DNA from: Ferroglobus sp. | Lineage (GTDB): Archaea; Halobacteriota; Archaeoglobi; Archaeoglobales; Archaeoglobaceae | DNA: 6,388 bases | Reading direction: 5' to 3' | Assembly: GCA_015520115.1 (NCBI GenBank) | Contig: WAQS01000033.1 | Location: forward strand, 1-6,388 | Shown here: positions 1-5,597 of the stretch, piece after piece | Position numbering within the stretch: the stretch's first letter is position 1 | Layout: each line of letters opens with the position of its first letter | The notes under the pieces: generated by a model | Databases searched by the model: none | What the model was told of the DNA's origin: nothing | Seen by the model: the letters and a program-made list of their open reading frames with translations, nothing else | Translations under genes and position numbers: made by a program

Positions 1-62
1 GGAGAGATTTCACTAACTTCAACTTCGTACTCGTTATCGTTAACCTTTATTTTATACTTCAT
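1..62 (-). CDS. mmdC: Biotin carboxyl carrier subunit, N-terminal fragment (runs off left edge)
   Basis: Only the first 20 codons are present, starting at the ATG with first base 62. They encode a short beta-rich segment beginning MKYKIKVNDNEYEVEV. This is the usual N-terminus of stand-alone biotin/lipoyl-attachment proteins (gamma subunit) of methylmalonyl-CoA decarboxylases and acyl-CoA carboxylases. The biotinylated lysine (AMKM-type motif) would lie beyond the window, so the assignment rests on the N-terminal pattern and on position directly after the carboxyltransferase genes. Its role in the family is to carry carboxybiotin between active sites of the complex. The start overlaps the stop of the microprotein gene by 4 nt (ATGA), and a GAGGGTGAT Shine-Dalgarno sits 3 nt upstream, so it is translationally coupled. 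The gene symbol follows the decarboxylase naming. If the partner is a biotin carboxylase, this would instead be the carrier of a propionyl-CoA carboxylase. Confidence 0.72.
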   Translation of the reverse strand, partial: MKYKIKVNDNEYEVEVSEIS

Positions 63-187
63 GGCATCACCCTCGAAAGGATTTTCCAGTAGCTAACCTC
101 TCTCCTTATCTCAATCGGTCTTTCCGCTGTGTCTTTCAAATACTTGTGGATGGCAGCTATTGCGGCAGCAAACTCTTCGGGACTCAT
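59..187 (-). CDS. 42-aa microprotein resembling the MmdE / OadG-MmdD C-terminal tail
   Basis: A 42-codon frame begins with ATG at 187, 9 nt after the carboxyltransferase stop. It has a strong Shine-Dalgarno (GAGGTGG, 4 nt spacing), and its TGA overlaps the biotin carrier start as ATGA. The protein has an N-terminal helix starting SPEEFAAAIAAIHKYL (residues 2-17), a charged linker with EIRREV (26-31), and an end SYWKILSR (32-39). It has no membrane segment. The pattern 'PEE..AAI.AAI..YL ... I.IRR ... S.W...R' is what I recall for the cytosolic C-terminal tail of the OadG/MmdD delta subunits, for the small MmdE epsilon subunit of Veillonella methylmalonyl-CoA decarboxylase, and more loosely for epsilon subunits of actinobacterial acyl-CoA carboxylases. 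In those systems the tail holds the carboxyltransferase in the complex. The inferred role here is a soluble assembly subunit. Coding status is well supported by signals and packing; the family call is by motif only. Confidence 0.78.
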   Translation of the reverse strand: MSPEEFAAAIAAIHKYLKDTAERPIEIRREVSYWKILSRVMP

Positions 188-191
188 AAAA

Positions 192-198
192 CCACCTC
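192..198 (-). promoter_or_regulatory. Shine-Dalgarno of the 42-aa microprotein gene
   Basis: On the minus strand GAGGTGG overlaps the TGA stop of the carboxyltransferase gene and lies 4 nt before the ATG at 187. It is a near-perfect match to the archaeal anti-SD and is the main evidence that the tiny downstream frame is translated. Confidence 0.75.
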
Positions 199-1747
199 AC
201 AAGGGAATGTTTCCGTGCTTCTTGGGAGGAAGCTTCTCTCTTTTCGTCTCCAAAATTCTCAAAGCCGAGATTATCTTAACCCTCGTGTACTTCGGATCGA
301 TCACGTCATCGATGTAGCCACGAGAAGCAGCTCTATATGGGTTTGCGAATTTTTCTCTGTACTCTCTTATCTTCTCCTGTTTTGCCTTTTCCGGATCTTC
401 TGCAGCAGCTATTTCTTTCCTGAAAACTATTTCAGCAGCTCCTTCCGGACCCATAACTGCTATCTCGGCTGTCGGGTAAGCGAAAACGAAATCAGCTCCA
501 AGGTGCTTACTTCCCATAGCCAAGTACGCTCCACCGTAGGCTTTTCTAAGTATTATCGTGACCAAAGGCACAGTCGCTTCGCTGTAAGCGTAAAGCACCT
601 TTGCTCCGTGCCTTATAATTCCCATGTACTCCTGCTGAACTCCCGGCAAATAGCCAGGGACGTCCACGAAAGTTACAACCGGTATGTTGAAGCAATCGCA
701 AAATCTAACGAATCTCGCTATTTTATCGCTGCTGTCAACATCGAGCGTTCCAGCGTAATATTTCGGATTGTTCGCAACGATGCCAACGGTCTTACCGTCT
801 ATTCTTGCAAAGCCAACGACTGCGTTGGGGGCGAAAAATGGGTGAATTTCGAAAAACTCTCCCTCGTCGACAACAGCCCTTATAACGTCTCTAACGTCGT
901 AGGGCTTCATGGGGTCGTCGGGAATTATCTCGCTAATTTCTGGGGTTAATCTCGCTGGATCGTCGTTTGTTTTCACCACCGGTGGATCTTCAAGGTTGTT
1001 AAGAGGTAAGTAACTTACAAGCTTTCTTACGAGCATTAAAGCTTCTTCATCGTTTTCCGCAACCAAGTGACAGTTTCCACTCTTCATCGCGTGGGCTTCC
1101 CAACCTCCAAGCTGTTGGGGGGTAACGTCTTCTCCGGTAACCTCTTTTATAACTTTGGGACCGGTTATGAACATGTAGCAGGAGGCGTTTTTCGTCATTA
1201 TTATAAAGTCGCCTATAGCTGGAGAATAAACAGCTCCTCCGGCGCATGGACCCATTATCACGCTGATCTGCGGAATTACTCCGCTGTAAATCGTATTTCT
1301 GTAAAAGATGTCTCCGTAGCCTTTTAGAGCATCGACACCCTCTTGAATCCTCGCTCCTCCGGAATCGTTTAGACCAATAACCGGAATTCCAACTTTTGCA
1401 GCGAAGTCAAGAAGGTAAGCGATCTTCATTCCATGCATTTCACCAAGGCTTCCACCCATTACCGTGAAATCCTGAGCGAAAACAGCCACGGGTCTTCCGT
1501 CGATTGTTCCGTATCCCGTGATAACTCCGTCAGCCGGTAAATACATCTTGTCCAATCCGAAATCTGTGTTTCTCTTCTCAACGAAGGGATTTATCTCGAC
1601 AAAACTTCCGGGATCCAAAAGAAGGTCGATTCTTTCTCTTGCGGTAAGCTTGCCTTGTTCGTGCTGCTTCTTTATCCTTTCATCTCCACCCATTTGTTTT
1701 ATCCTTTCCTTCCTCTTGTAGAGATCCTCAATTAACTCTTTCCTCAA
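197..1747 (-). CDS. mmdA: Methylmalonyl-CoA decarboxylase alpha / propionyl-CoA carboxylase carboxyltransferase subunit
   Basis: This 516-aa protein has the full length of the carboxyltransferase family (MmdA/PccB). It moves the carboxyl group between methylmalonyl-CoA (or propionyl-CoA) and carboxybiotin on the separate carrier encoded downstream. Two crotonase-fold halves are visible. The N-terminal half holds [12 protein letters not shown] (126-137) and [12 protein letters not shown] (166-177), the CoA/biotin oxyanion loops. The C-terminal half holds VPGYLPG (363-369), [12 protein letters not shown] (403-414) and MGPEGAAE (432-439). The tail ends in the family signature KKHGNIPL. The start is TTG at 1747, chosen because a GGAGGG Shine-Dalgarno lies 6 nt upstream and the N-terminus matches the family length. 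It begins 2 nt after the epimerase stop. In the sequence alone, decarboxylase and carboxylase alpha subunits cannot be separated. The decisive partner (OadB-type membrane beta subunit or biotin carboxylase) is outside the window. Confidence 0.95.
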   Translation of the reverse strand: MRKELIEDLYKRKERIKQMGGDERIKKQHEQGKLTARERIDLLLDPGSFVEINPFVEKRNTDFGLDKMYLPADGVITGYGTIDGRPVAVFAQDFTVMGGSLGEMHGMKIAYLLDFAAKVGIPVIGLNDSGGARIQEGVDALKGYGDIFYRNTIYSGVIPQISVIMGPCAGGAVYSPAIGDFIIMTKNASCYMFITGPKVIKEVTGEDVTPQQLGGWEAHAMKSGNCHLVAENDEEALMLVRKLVSYLPLNNLEDPPVVKTNDDPARLTPEISEIIPDDPMKPYDVRDVIRAVVDEGEFFEIHPFFAPNAVVGFARIDGKTVGIVANNPKYYAGTLDVDSSDKIARFVRFCDCFNIPVVTFVDVPGYLPGVQQEYMGIIRHGAKVLYAYSEATVPLVTIILRKAYGGAYLAMGSKHLGADFVFAYPTAEIAVMGPEGAAEIVFRKEIAAAEDPEKAKQEKIREYREKFANPYRAASRGYIDDVIDPKYTRVKIISALRILETKREKLPPKKHGNIPL

Positions 1748-1749
1748 GG

Positions 1750-2145
1750 TTATCCCTCCACAAACTCAAGCAAAACTCCCTTGGTGCTTTTAGGATGAAC
1801 GAAGGCTATTTTCTTTCCTCCCGCACCAATTCTTGGCTTCTCATCGATGAGCTGAAGTCCATTGTTTTTCGCATTCTCCAGGGCTTTTTCGATGTTCTCG
1901 ACGTTTATCGCTATGTGGTGAATTCCCTCTCCTCTCTTTTCTATGAATTTAGCCACAGCGCTGTCTTCAGAAGTAGCCTCTATGAGCTCTATCTTGCTCT
2001 CTCCAACCGGAAGCATCGCAACCCTTACTTTCTGATCTTCAATCTCTTCTATCCCTTTGACCTCAAATCCAAGCTTTTTGTATAGCTCAATAGCTTCCTC
2101 AAGGTTTTTTACAGCAACACCAATATGATCTATCTTTTTAATCAC
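1750..2145 (-). CDS. mce: Methylmalonyl-CoA epimerase (VOC superfamily)
   Basis: A 131-aa protein of the vicinal-oxygen-chelate fold that interconverts (R)- and (S)-methylmalonyl-CoA, linking the mutase to the biotin-dependent enzyme. Two beta-alpha-beta-beta-beta repeats are visible. The first starts [17 protein letters not shown] (3-19) and the second [18 protein letters not shown] (72-89). The metal ligands expected from the family are His7, a residue in the SKIELIE segment (Glu53, where the Propionibacterium enzyme has Gln), His77 (or His76) and Glu127 near the end (LLEFVEG). Length is normal for archaeal and bacterial epimerases (about 130-150 aa). The start is GTG at 2145, with AGGTGG a few bases upstream; it overlaps the mutase-subunit stop as GTGA, so the two are translationally coupled. 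Context between mutase and carboxyltransferase genes makes the function more secure than the VOC fold alone would. Confidence 0.93.
   Translation of the reverse strand: MIKKIDHIGVAVKNLEEAIELYKKLGFEVKGIEEIEDQKVRVAMLPVGESKIELIEATSEDSAVAKFIEKRGEGIHHIAINVENIEKALENAKNNGLQLIDEKPRIGAGGKKIAFVHPKSTKGVLLEFVEG
1754..1759 (-). promoter_or_regulatory. Shine-Dalgarno deciding the TTG start of mmdA
   Basis: GGAGGG on the minus strand lies inside the last codons of the epimerase gene, 6 nt before the TTG at 1747. It makes the rare TTG codon the best start; the next in-frame methionine is 18 residues in and has no comparable signal. Confidence 0.7.
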
Positions 2146-2567
2146 GTTACCACCTTCCTTTCAAGCTTTTTGACGTTCTCCTTAATGAAATCGATAATTT
2201 CGTAAAGGGGGGTTCCGGGACCAAAAACCTTAGCCACTCCAATAGATTGAAGCTTCGGAACGTCTTCCTTAGGAATTATCCCTCCAACAAGAACGAGAAC
2301 GTCTTTGTTTGGCTCTAAACCCCTCTTTTTTAACTCTTCCATGACTAAAGGTATAAGCTCAAGATGAGCTCCGCTAAGAATACTCAGTCCAACTACATCT
2401 ACATCCTCTTGTAAAGCCGTCTCTGCTATCTCAGCTGGAGTTCTTCTGATTCCGGTGTAGATGACTTCAAAACCAGCATCTCTTAAAGCTCTCGCAACGA
2501 CTTTTGCTCCTCTGTCGTGACCGTCTAATCCCGGTTTTGCGATAAGAACCCTAATTTTGCGTTCCAT
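2142..2567 (-). CDS. mcmA2: Methylmalonyl-CoA mutase, cobalamin-binding (small) subunit
   Basis: A stand-alone B12-binding domain of 141 aa, counted from the ATG at 2567. The base-off/His-on signature is clear: DGHDRG at residues 15-20 gives the axial ligand His17 (DxHxxG), followed by SIL within GLSILSGAH (60-68) and the GG pair in VLVGGIIP (92-99), which holds the dimethylbenzimidazole tail. In archaea the mutase is split, and this chain pairs with a separate TIM-barrel catalytic subunit to isomerise succinyl-CoA and (R)-methylmalonyl-CoA. That large subunit is not in the window; in A. fulgidus, as I recall, it lies beyond the biotin-carrier gene of the same cluster. A GTG at 2576 would add three residues, but it lies inside the Shine-Dalgarno (GGGGTGAG), so the ATG is preferred. 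It is the first gene of the leftward operon. Confidence 0.94.
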   Translation of the reverse strand: MERKIRVLIAKPGLDGHDRGAKVVARALRDAGFEVIYTGIRRTPAEIAETALQEDVDVVGLSILSGAHLELIPLVMEELKKRGLEPNKDVLVLVGGIIPKEDVPKLQSIGVAKVFGPGTPLYEIIDFIKENVKKLERKVVT

Positions 2568-2571
2568 TAAA

Positions 2572-2579
2572 CTCACCCC
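2572..2579 (-). promoter_or_regulatory. Shine-Dalgarno of the mutase small-subunit gene (decides the start)
   Basis: The minus strand reads GGGGTGAGTTTAATG. The GGTGA core is the ribosome binding site for the ATG at 2567. The overlapping in-frame GTG at 2576 is part of this site rather than the start. Confidence 0.7.
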
Positions 2580-2612
2580 GTTAATTGCGATTAAAAGGAA
2601 ATTTGCGGAAGT

Positions 2613-2629
2613 TAATATATCCTTTTCGA
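2613..2629 (-). promoter_or_regulatory. Archaeal promoter (BRE + TATA) of the methylmalonyl-CoA operon
   Basis: The minus strand reads TTCGAAAAGGATATATTAAC: a purine-rich BRE (CGAAAAGG, 2621-2628) followed by the TATA box ATATATTA (2613-2620). The expected transcription start, about 25 bp downstream, falls near 2591. This leaves a short leader of about 24 nt that contains the Shine-Dalgarno. No other leftward promoter is evident before the next genes, so all five genes probably share it. Confidence 0.6.
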
Positions 2630-2696
2630 AAATTTGTATCTCGATTAAACTTCAGATCCCCCTTAGCGTCGAATTTAGCTTGCGAATAGCAAGTGT

Positions 2697-2704
2697 TTTA
2701 TTAA
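2697..2704 (+). promoter_or_regulatory. TATA box of the tRNA-Arg gene
   Basis: TTTATTAA is centred about 24.5 bp before the first base of the tRNA, the right distance for initiation at or just before the mature 5' end. A 5-bp dyad (CTTGC-GAATA-GCAAG, 2679-2693) lies immediately upstream; its significance is unknown. Confidence 0.6.
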
Positions 2705-2724
2705 GCTTTGCAAAACTCATCAGA

Positions 2725-2796
2725 GGGCTCGTGGGGTAGCGGACATCCTCGGGGGCTTCGGACCCCCGGACCCGGGTTCAACTCCCGGCGAGCCCG
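2725..2796 (+). tRNA. tRNA-Arg (anticodon UCG)
   Basis: A complete 72-nt cloverleaf can be drawn by hand. The acceptor stem is GGGCTCG with CGAGCCC (7 perfect pairs). The D arm starts GGGT and has loop G18-G19. The anticodon stem GGGGG/CCCCC closes loop CTTCGGA, giving anticodon TCG at 2758-2760. There is a 4-nt variable region, a T stem CCGGG/CCCGG with loop TTCAACT, and discriminator G73. The D stem is weak, with one T-T mismatch and one G-T pair, which is tolerated at these positions. The 3' CCA is not encoded (G73 is followed by CAT), so it must be added by the CCA-adding enzyme. There is no intron. It decodes CGA, and by wobble CGG, arginine codons. Confidence 0.96.
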
Positions 2797-2798
2797 CA

Positions 2799-2803
2799 TT
2801 TTT
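2799..2803 (+). terminator. T-run terminator after tRNA-Arg
   Basis: TTTTT starts two bases after the tRNA 3' end. Archaeal RNA polymerase terminates at such T-runs without a hairpin, so this is a plausible end for the tRNA transcript. Confidence 0.5.
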
Positions 2804-2836
2804 ATAAATAACAAGACTTGACGTCTTAGGCTGGAC

Positions 2837-2860
2837 GATAATTGCTAAACCACAATTATC
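2837..2860 (-). terminator. Inverted repeat at the 3' end of the DUF460 gene, possible terminator or RNA-stabilising hairpin
   Basis: GATAATTG (2837-2844) and CAATTATC (2853-2860) form a perfect 8-bp stem with an 8-nt loop. The TAA stop of the DUF460 gene lies in one arm. In the direction of the Rio2-DUF460 transcript there is no immediate U-run. A T-rich stretch (TTATTTAT, within 2804-2812) follows about 25-30 nt later, after a second small hairpin (AAGAC/GTCTT, 2813-2827). A 3'-end role is inferred from position only. Confidence 0.4.
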
Positions 2861-4712
2861 CGAAGAATCTTTTACTCCTGTATTCTTCCACGAGTTTTTC
2901 AATCTTTTCGAAACTTTCTTTTTTCATCTCTTCAATAGCCTCTTTCAAAATTTTCTCAAGTTCTCTCGCATGGATCATAGCCAAGTCCTCGAAAACTTCC
3001 ATTTCAACTCTTTCTGGAGGTATAACTGGAATTCCGTTTTCTTTGAGAACATCGTAGGCGACATGGGAAAGTCCAGAGGCGAACACGACCTTAACTCTCT
3101 TTTTAGCAAGGATTTCTGCGGTGCTTTTTCCACCTCCGCCAGATTCGAGGATTAAAATTACGTCTCCTTCTTCAATTCCGAACTCTTTCTCGACTCTCTC
3201 TATCTCATCCTTCGTAAACTTTCTCAAAACTTTTACAACTTTCCACCCCTCCATTCCGAGCTTTCTGATTCTTTTCAGCTCCTCTATTTTCTCTTTCAAT
3301 TTTGAGATTTCCTCGTCCTTCCTTCTTATCTCTTTTCTGAGCTCGGCAATTTCGCTTTGTAAAGATTTGTAGACGTTCTCCCTTCTTATTTTTTCATACT
3401 GCTCGCTTGAGATCGTGTAAAGCTTCATCTGGAGCCTCTCGACCTCTCTCTTCAGCTCCTCTATCTTCTCCCTGAGCATTCTATTCTCTTCCACGAGTTC
3501 CTGAATCTTCTTGTCTCTCTTTCTGATTTCCTCTAAACTTACCGTACTTTCCTCTTTTTGCCTGACTTTTGCCTCCTTTCTTTCAAGGATAGATTGAAGA
3601 GTAAGCCCCTTGATTATACCGGCTTTTACCATCTCGACGTCGTATCCAGCCGGAACTCGCTTTTCGATGTTCTCAAGTTTGTTCTTATAATGCCTGTAAG
3701 CCTCCATAGCAGCTGCCAACGCATCCCTCTCGTGATCGTTCTCGCATTTGTAGTTGTTAACGAGGGCGAGTTTCCTTTTTATGCTTATATCGTCCTTTGG
3801 CGTGTACAGCGTGGCTTGAAAGGCTTTTTTAACTTTCAAAACGAAGTCCGGAGGAGTTTTTTTGTCTGTTGCAATCAAAACGGGATGACCAAAAGACAAC
3901 ACGTGCTCTATGAGCCTCGGTAAGTTCATATCCTTCCCGCTTCTAACATCGAGGATTTCACCTTTAAGATTTAGGATTGCAACAGCTGTTGTCGTTCCGG
4001 GGTCAACTCCTACTATCAGGTACTCCTTAACTTTGCTTAGCGGAACGAACTCAAGTTTTTCCTTTTCCACAGCCGTTACCGTGACTCTTACATCCCTCGT
4101 TCTGAAGGGTCTAATAGGGACCTCCTCTCTCGGAGCGTTAACGACGAATTTTCCGCTGCTAATTCCCCCGTATCCGTGTTTTACTTCCTCTCTATACTTT
4201 AACCCAGCACTATCGAGGATCTCTTTTATTTCTCTGAAATAGTAGCGAACTATGTCGTGAATTCTTCTCCTGTACTTGTTCTGCCTCCATCCACCTTTTC
4301 CGGGGCTTCTATTTCTTGAAACTACTATTACCGTTTCGTCTTTAAAAGCTGAGACGATTTCCCCTATTCCAAGAGTGACGAGATAAGCACAAGCTTTAGC
4401 TTCGTCGAAGGGATTTCTTGCGTTTATCTTCAAGCCAAATCTTGCTGCCAACCTTGGTAGAGGTTCTTTACCAGCCACTTGAACGAGCTTGGTAGAAGGG
4501 GGAAAAGCGTGAAGGAAATTGAGAAGATCGTTTTTGTTTTCAAACAGCTCGCTTATATTATCTATCGCAACGTAATCTGGACTTTCTTTTCTTATTATCC
4601 TCAGGAGTTTGCTTTTCGAAACAGCTTTTTTCTCCTCCCCATCCTCGGAGATGTACACTAAAGCGAACTCATCTGGGTTTCTCTTGATTATATCCACACC
4701 AAATACTTTCAT
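2856..4712 (-). CDS. DUF460 / COG2433 protein: RuvC/RNase H-fold putative nuclease with coiled coil
   Basis: A 618-aa archaeal protein that I recognise as DUF460 (possible RuvC/YqgF-type nuclease); its function is not established. Residues about 1-120 look like one RNase H-like fold (strand with Asp7, then YVAIDN with Asp51, then FDEAKACAYL with Asp103/Glu104). Residues about 125-200 hold a very basic loop, SPGKGGWRQNKYRRR (136-150), followed by a helix. Residues about 230-345 are the better-known RuvC-like domain: GVDPGTTTAVA with Asp237, LIATDK with Asp283 and HERDALAAA with Asp330, so the acidic catalytic set is present. Residues about 385-485 are a long charged coiled coil. The last 130 residues form a separate alpha/beta domain with ESGGGGKST (523-531). 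ATG at 4712 overlaps the Rio2 stop as ATGA, so the gene is coupled to Rio2, suggesting a role near ribosome or RNA maturation. Family confidence is high; any activity is inferred. Confidence 0.88.
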   Translation of the reverse strand: MKVFGVDIIKRNPDEFALVYISEDGEEKKAVSKSKLLRIIRKESPDYVAIDNISELFENKNDLLNFLHAFPPSTKLVQVAGKEPLPRLAARFGLKINARNPFDEAKACAYLVTLGIGEIVSAFKDETVIVVSRNRSPGKGGWRQNKYRRRIHDIVRYYFREIKEILDSAGLKYREEVKHGYGGISSGKFVVNAPREEVPIRPFRTRDVRVTVTAVEKEKLEFVPLSKVKEYLIVGVDPGTTTAVAILNLKGEILDVRSGKDMNLPRLIEHVLSFGHPVLIATDKKTPPDFVLKVKKAFQATLYTPKDDISIKRKLALVNNYKCENDHERDALAAAMEAYRHYKNKLENIEKRVPAGYDVEMVKAGIIKGLTLQSILERKEAKVRQKEESTVSLEEIRKRDKKIQELVEENRMLREKIEELKREVERLQMKLYTISSEQYEKIRRENVYKSLQSEIAELRKEIRRKDEEISKLKEKIEELKRIRKLGMEGWKVVKVLRKFTKDEIERVEKEFGIEEGDVILILESGGGGKSTAEILAKKRVKVVFASGLSHVAYDVLKENGIPVIPPERVEMEVFEDLAMIHARELEKILKEAIEEMKKESFEKIEKLVEEYRSKRFFG

Positions 4713-5560
4713 CCCTTCTTGATCTCTTCGAGAGTTTGCTTTAAATCTCTTTCTATGCCGTAGGCTTTCTTGAAGTACTTCAAAATGTTTTCCACATCCC
4801 TCTTTAAAATCTCCTCGCTTCCGTCTTCACTTACTTCCATCGACTGAGGAAAGTCTATAAAGTAAATTCCCTCCTCATTTACGAGAATGTTGAACTGGCT
4901 CAGGTCTCCGTGAACTACCCCGAGTTCGTACATCTTCTTTACCTCTTCGAGTATCATTTCGAGGACGTCCTCCGGATTTTCGAGCCTAACTTTGTAAAGC
5001 TCCTTAGCATCTATAAGCTCCATCAGAACAGCATTGCCCTCCCAAGCTATGGGTTTTGGAACTGAAACTCGTTTATAAAGCTTTTTTAATGTCTGAAACT
5101 CTCTTCTTGCTGATCTGACCGTCAAAACTGTGTAATGCAAAGTTCCGTAGTCCCTCTTTTCCTTGACTTTTTTAAAGCTTGGATATCCCACTCTGTGGAA
5201 TTTCAAAACTGCTTCTTTTCCCTGGGAAATGACGGTGTAAACCACGCTCTCCTTACCTTCTCCGATTAAACTTCCAAGCTGTTCAACTTTTCCAGCGGCA
5301 ACAAGCCTTTTTAGGGAGTAAACGCTCAAACCTTTGAAAGTAAAAGCAGTTCCGAGATACTCTGTGTACTTATTTTCTACAAGCCTCATCGAAGCGAGCC
5401 TTTTCAGCTTAGCTTCCAGTTCTTCCTCGCTCAAGTTCGTCTCTCTAATTATCGCATGGGACGGAACATACTCGAAATCCCACATGTTCTTAAATATGCT
5501 TCCCAAAATTTTCCAGTCGAGCCTTTTCAAAGAAAGATAAACGTTGGCAAGGTCTTTCAC
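4709..5560 (-). CDS. rio2: Rio2 atypical serine/threonine protein kinase
   Basis: A 283-aa protein counted from GTG at 5560. It has an N-terminal winged helix (about 1-84), the hallmark of Rio2, and a RIO kinase domain: P-loop GEGKES (100-105), Lys120 in AVLKFHR, the Rio2 flexible loop (about 122-139), helix-C Glu154, hinge MELID (180-184), catalytic loop HGDLSQFN with Asp219 and Asn224 (217-224), and metal-binding Asp236 in IDFPQS. Rio2 acts in late maturation of the small ribosomal subunit, probably as an ATPase. The sequence is very close to the structurally studied A. fulgidus Rio2 (about 282 aa) as I remember it. An in-frame TTG at 5578 would add six residues. GTG at 5560 is preferred because it matches the A. 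fulgidus start and lies 25 bp from a TATA box, which implies a leaderless mRNA. The downstream DUF460 gene overlaps by 4 nt. Confidence 0.95.
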   Translation of the reverse strand: MKDLANVYLSLKRLDWKILGSIFKNMWDFEYVPSHAIIRETNLSEEELEAKLKRLASMRLVENKYTEYLGTAFTFKGLSVYSLKRLVAAGKVEQLGSLIGEGKESVVYTVISQGKEAVLKFHRVGYPSFKKVKEKRDYGTLHYTVLTVRSARREFQTLKKLYKRVSVPKPIAWEGNAVLMELIDAKELYKVRLENPEDVLEMILEEVKKMYELGVVHGDLSQFNILVNEEGIYFIDFPQSMEVSEDGSEEILKRDVENILKYFKKAYGIERDLKQTLEEIKKG

Positions 5561-5568
5561 AGAGACAT

Positions 5569-5576
5569 TTTTATGC
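5569..5576 (+). promoter_or_regulatory. TATA box of the TtuA/NcsA-family gene
   Basis: TTTTATGC, with purine-rich AGAGACA just upstream, is centred about 25 bp before the GTG at 5598. This again predicts a leaderless transcript, and no Shine-Dalgarno is seen. It is interleaved with the rio2 TATA box: the two centres are about 13 bp apart. Confidence 0.5.
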
Positions 5577-5581
5577 AATCT

Positions 5582-5589
5582 GTATAAAA
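5582..5589 (-). promoter_or_regulatory. TATA box of the rio2-DUF460 operon
   Basis: The minus strand reads TTTTATAC, preceded by a purine-rich BRE-like GAAACAGC. Its centre is about 25 bp from the GTG at 5560, predicting initiation at or next to the start codon. No Shine-Dalgarno is present, which agrees with leaderless translation. Confidence 0.6.
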
Positions 5590-5597
5590 GCTGTTTC

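Noticed and set aside
146..949. A 267-codon open frame on the plus strand
   Set aside because: It lies entirely opposite the mmdA and microprotein genes, has no recognisable domain or ribosome binding site, and its composition is that of an antisense shadow of a conserved coding region.
2568..2576. GTG start three codons upstream for the mutase small subunit
   Set aside because: The GTG is part of the Shine-Dalgarno GGGGTGAG, which is properly spaced from the ATG at 2567.
2679..2693. CTTGC-GAATA-GCAAG dyad upstream of tRNA-Arg as an operator
   Set aside because: Five base pairs only, with no repeat elsewhere in the window; chance occurrence is likely.
2720..2902. A 60-codon minus-strand frame
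   Set aside because: It runs across the antisense of the tRNA-Arg gene and the end of DUF460; GC-rich tRNA sequence opens frames by chance.
3115..3150. ESGGGGKST in DUF460 as a Walker A ATP-binding loop
   Set aside because: The pattern [AG]xxxxGK[ST] is not met, because the first position is Glu; no Walker B partner was recognised. It is treated as a glycine-rich turn.
5561..5578. TTG start six codons upstream for Rio2
   Set aside because: It lies only about 7 bp from the centre of the TATA box, upstream of the expected transcription start, and homologues start at the position of the GTG at 5560.
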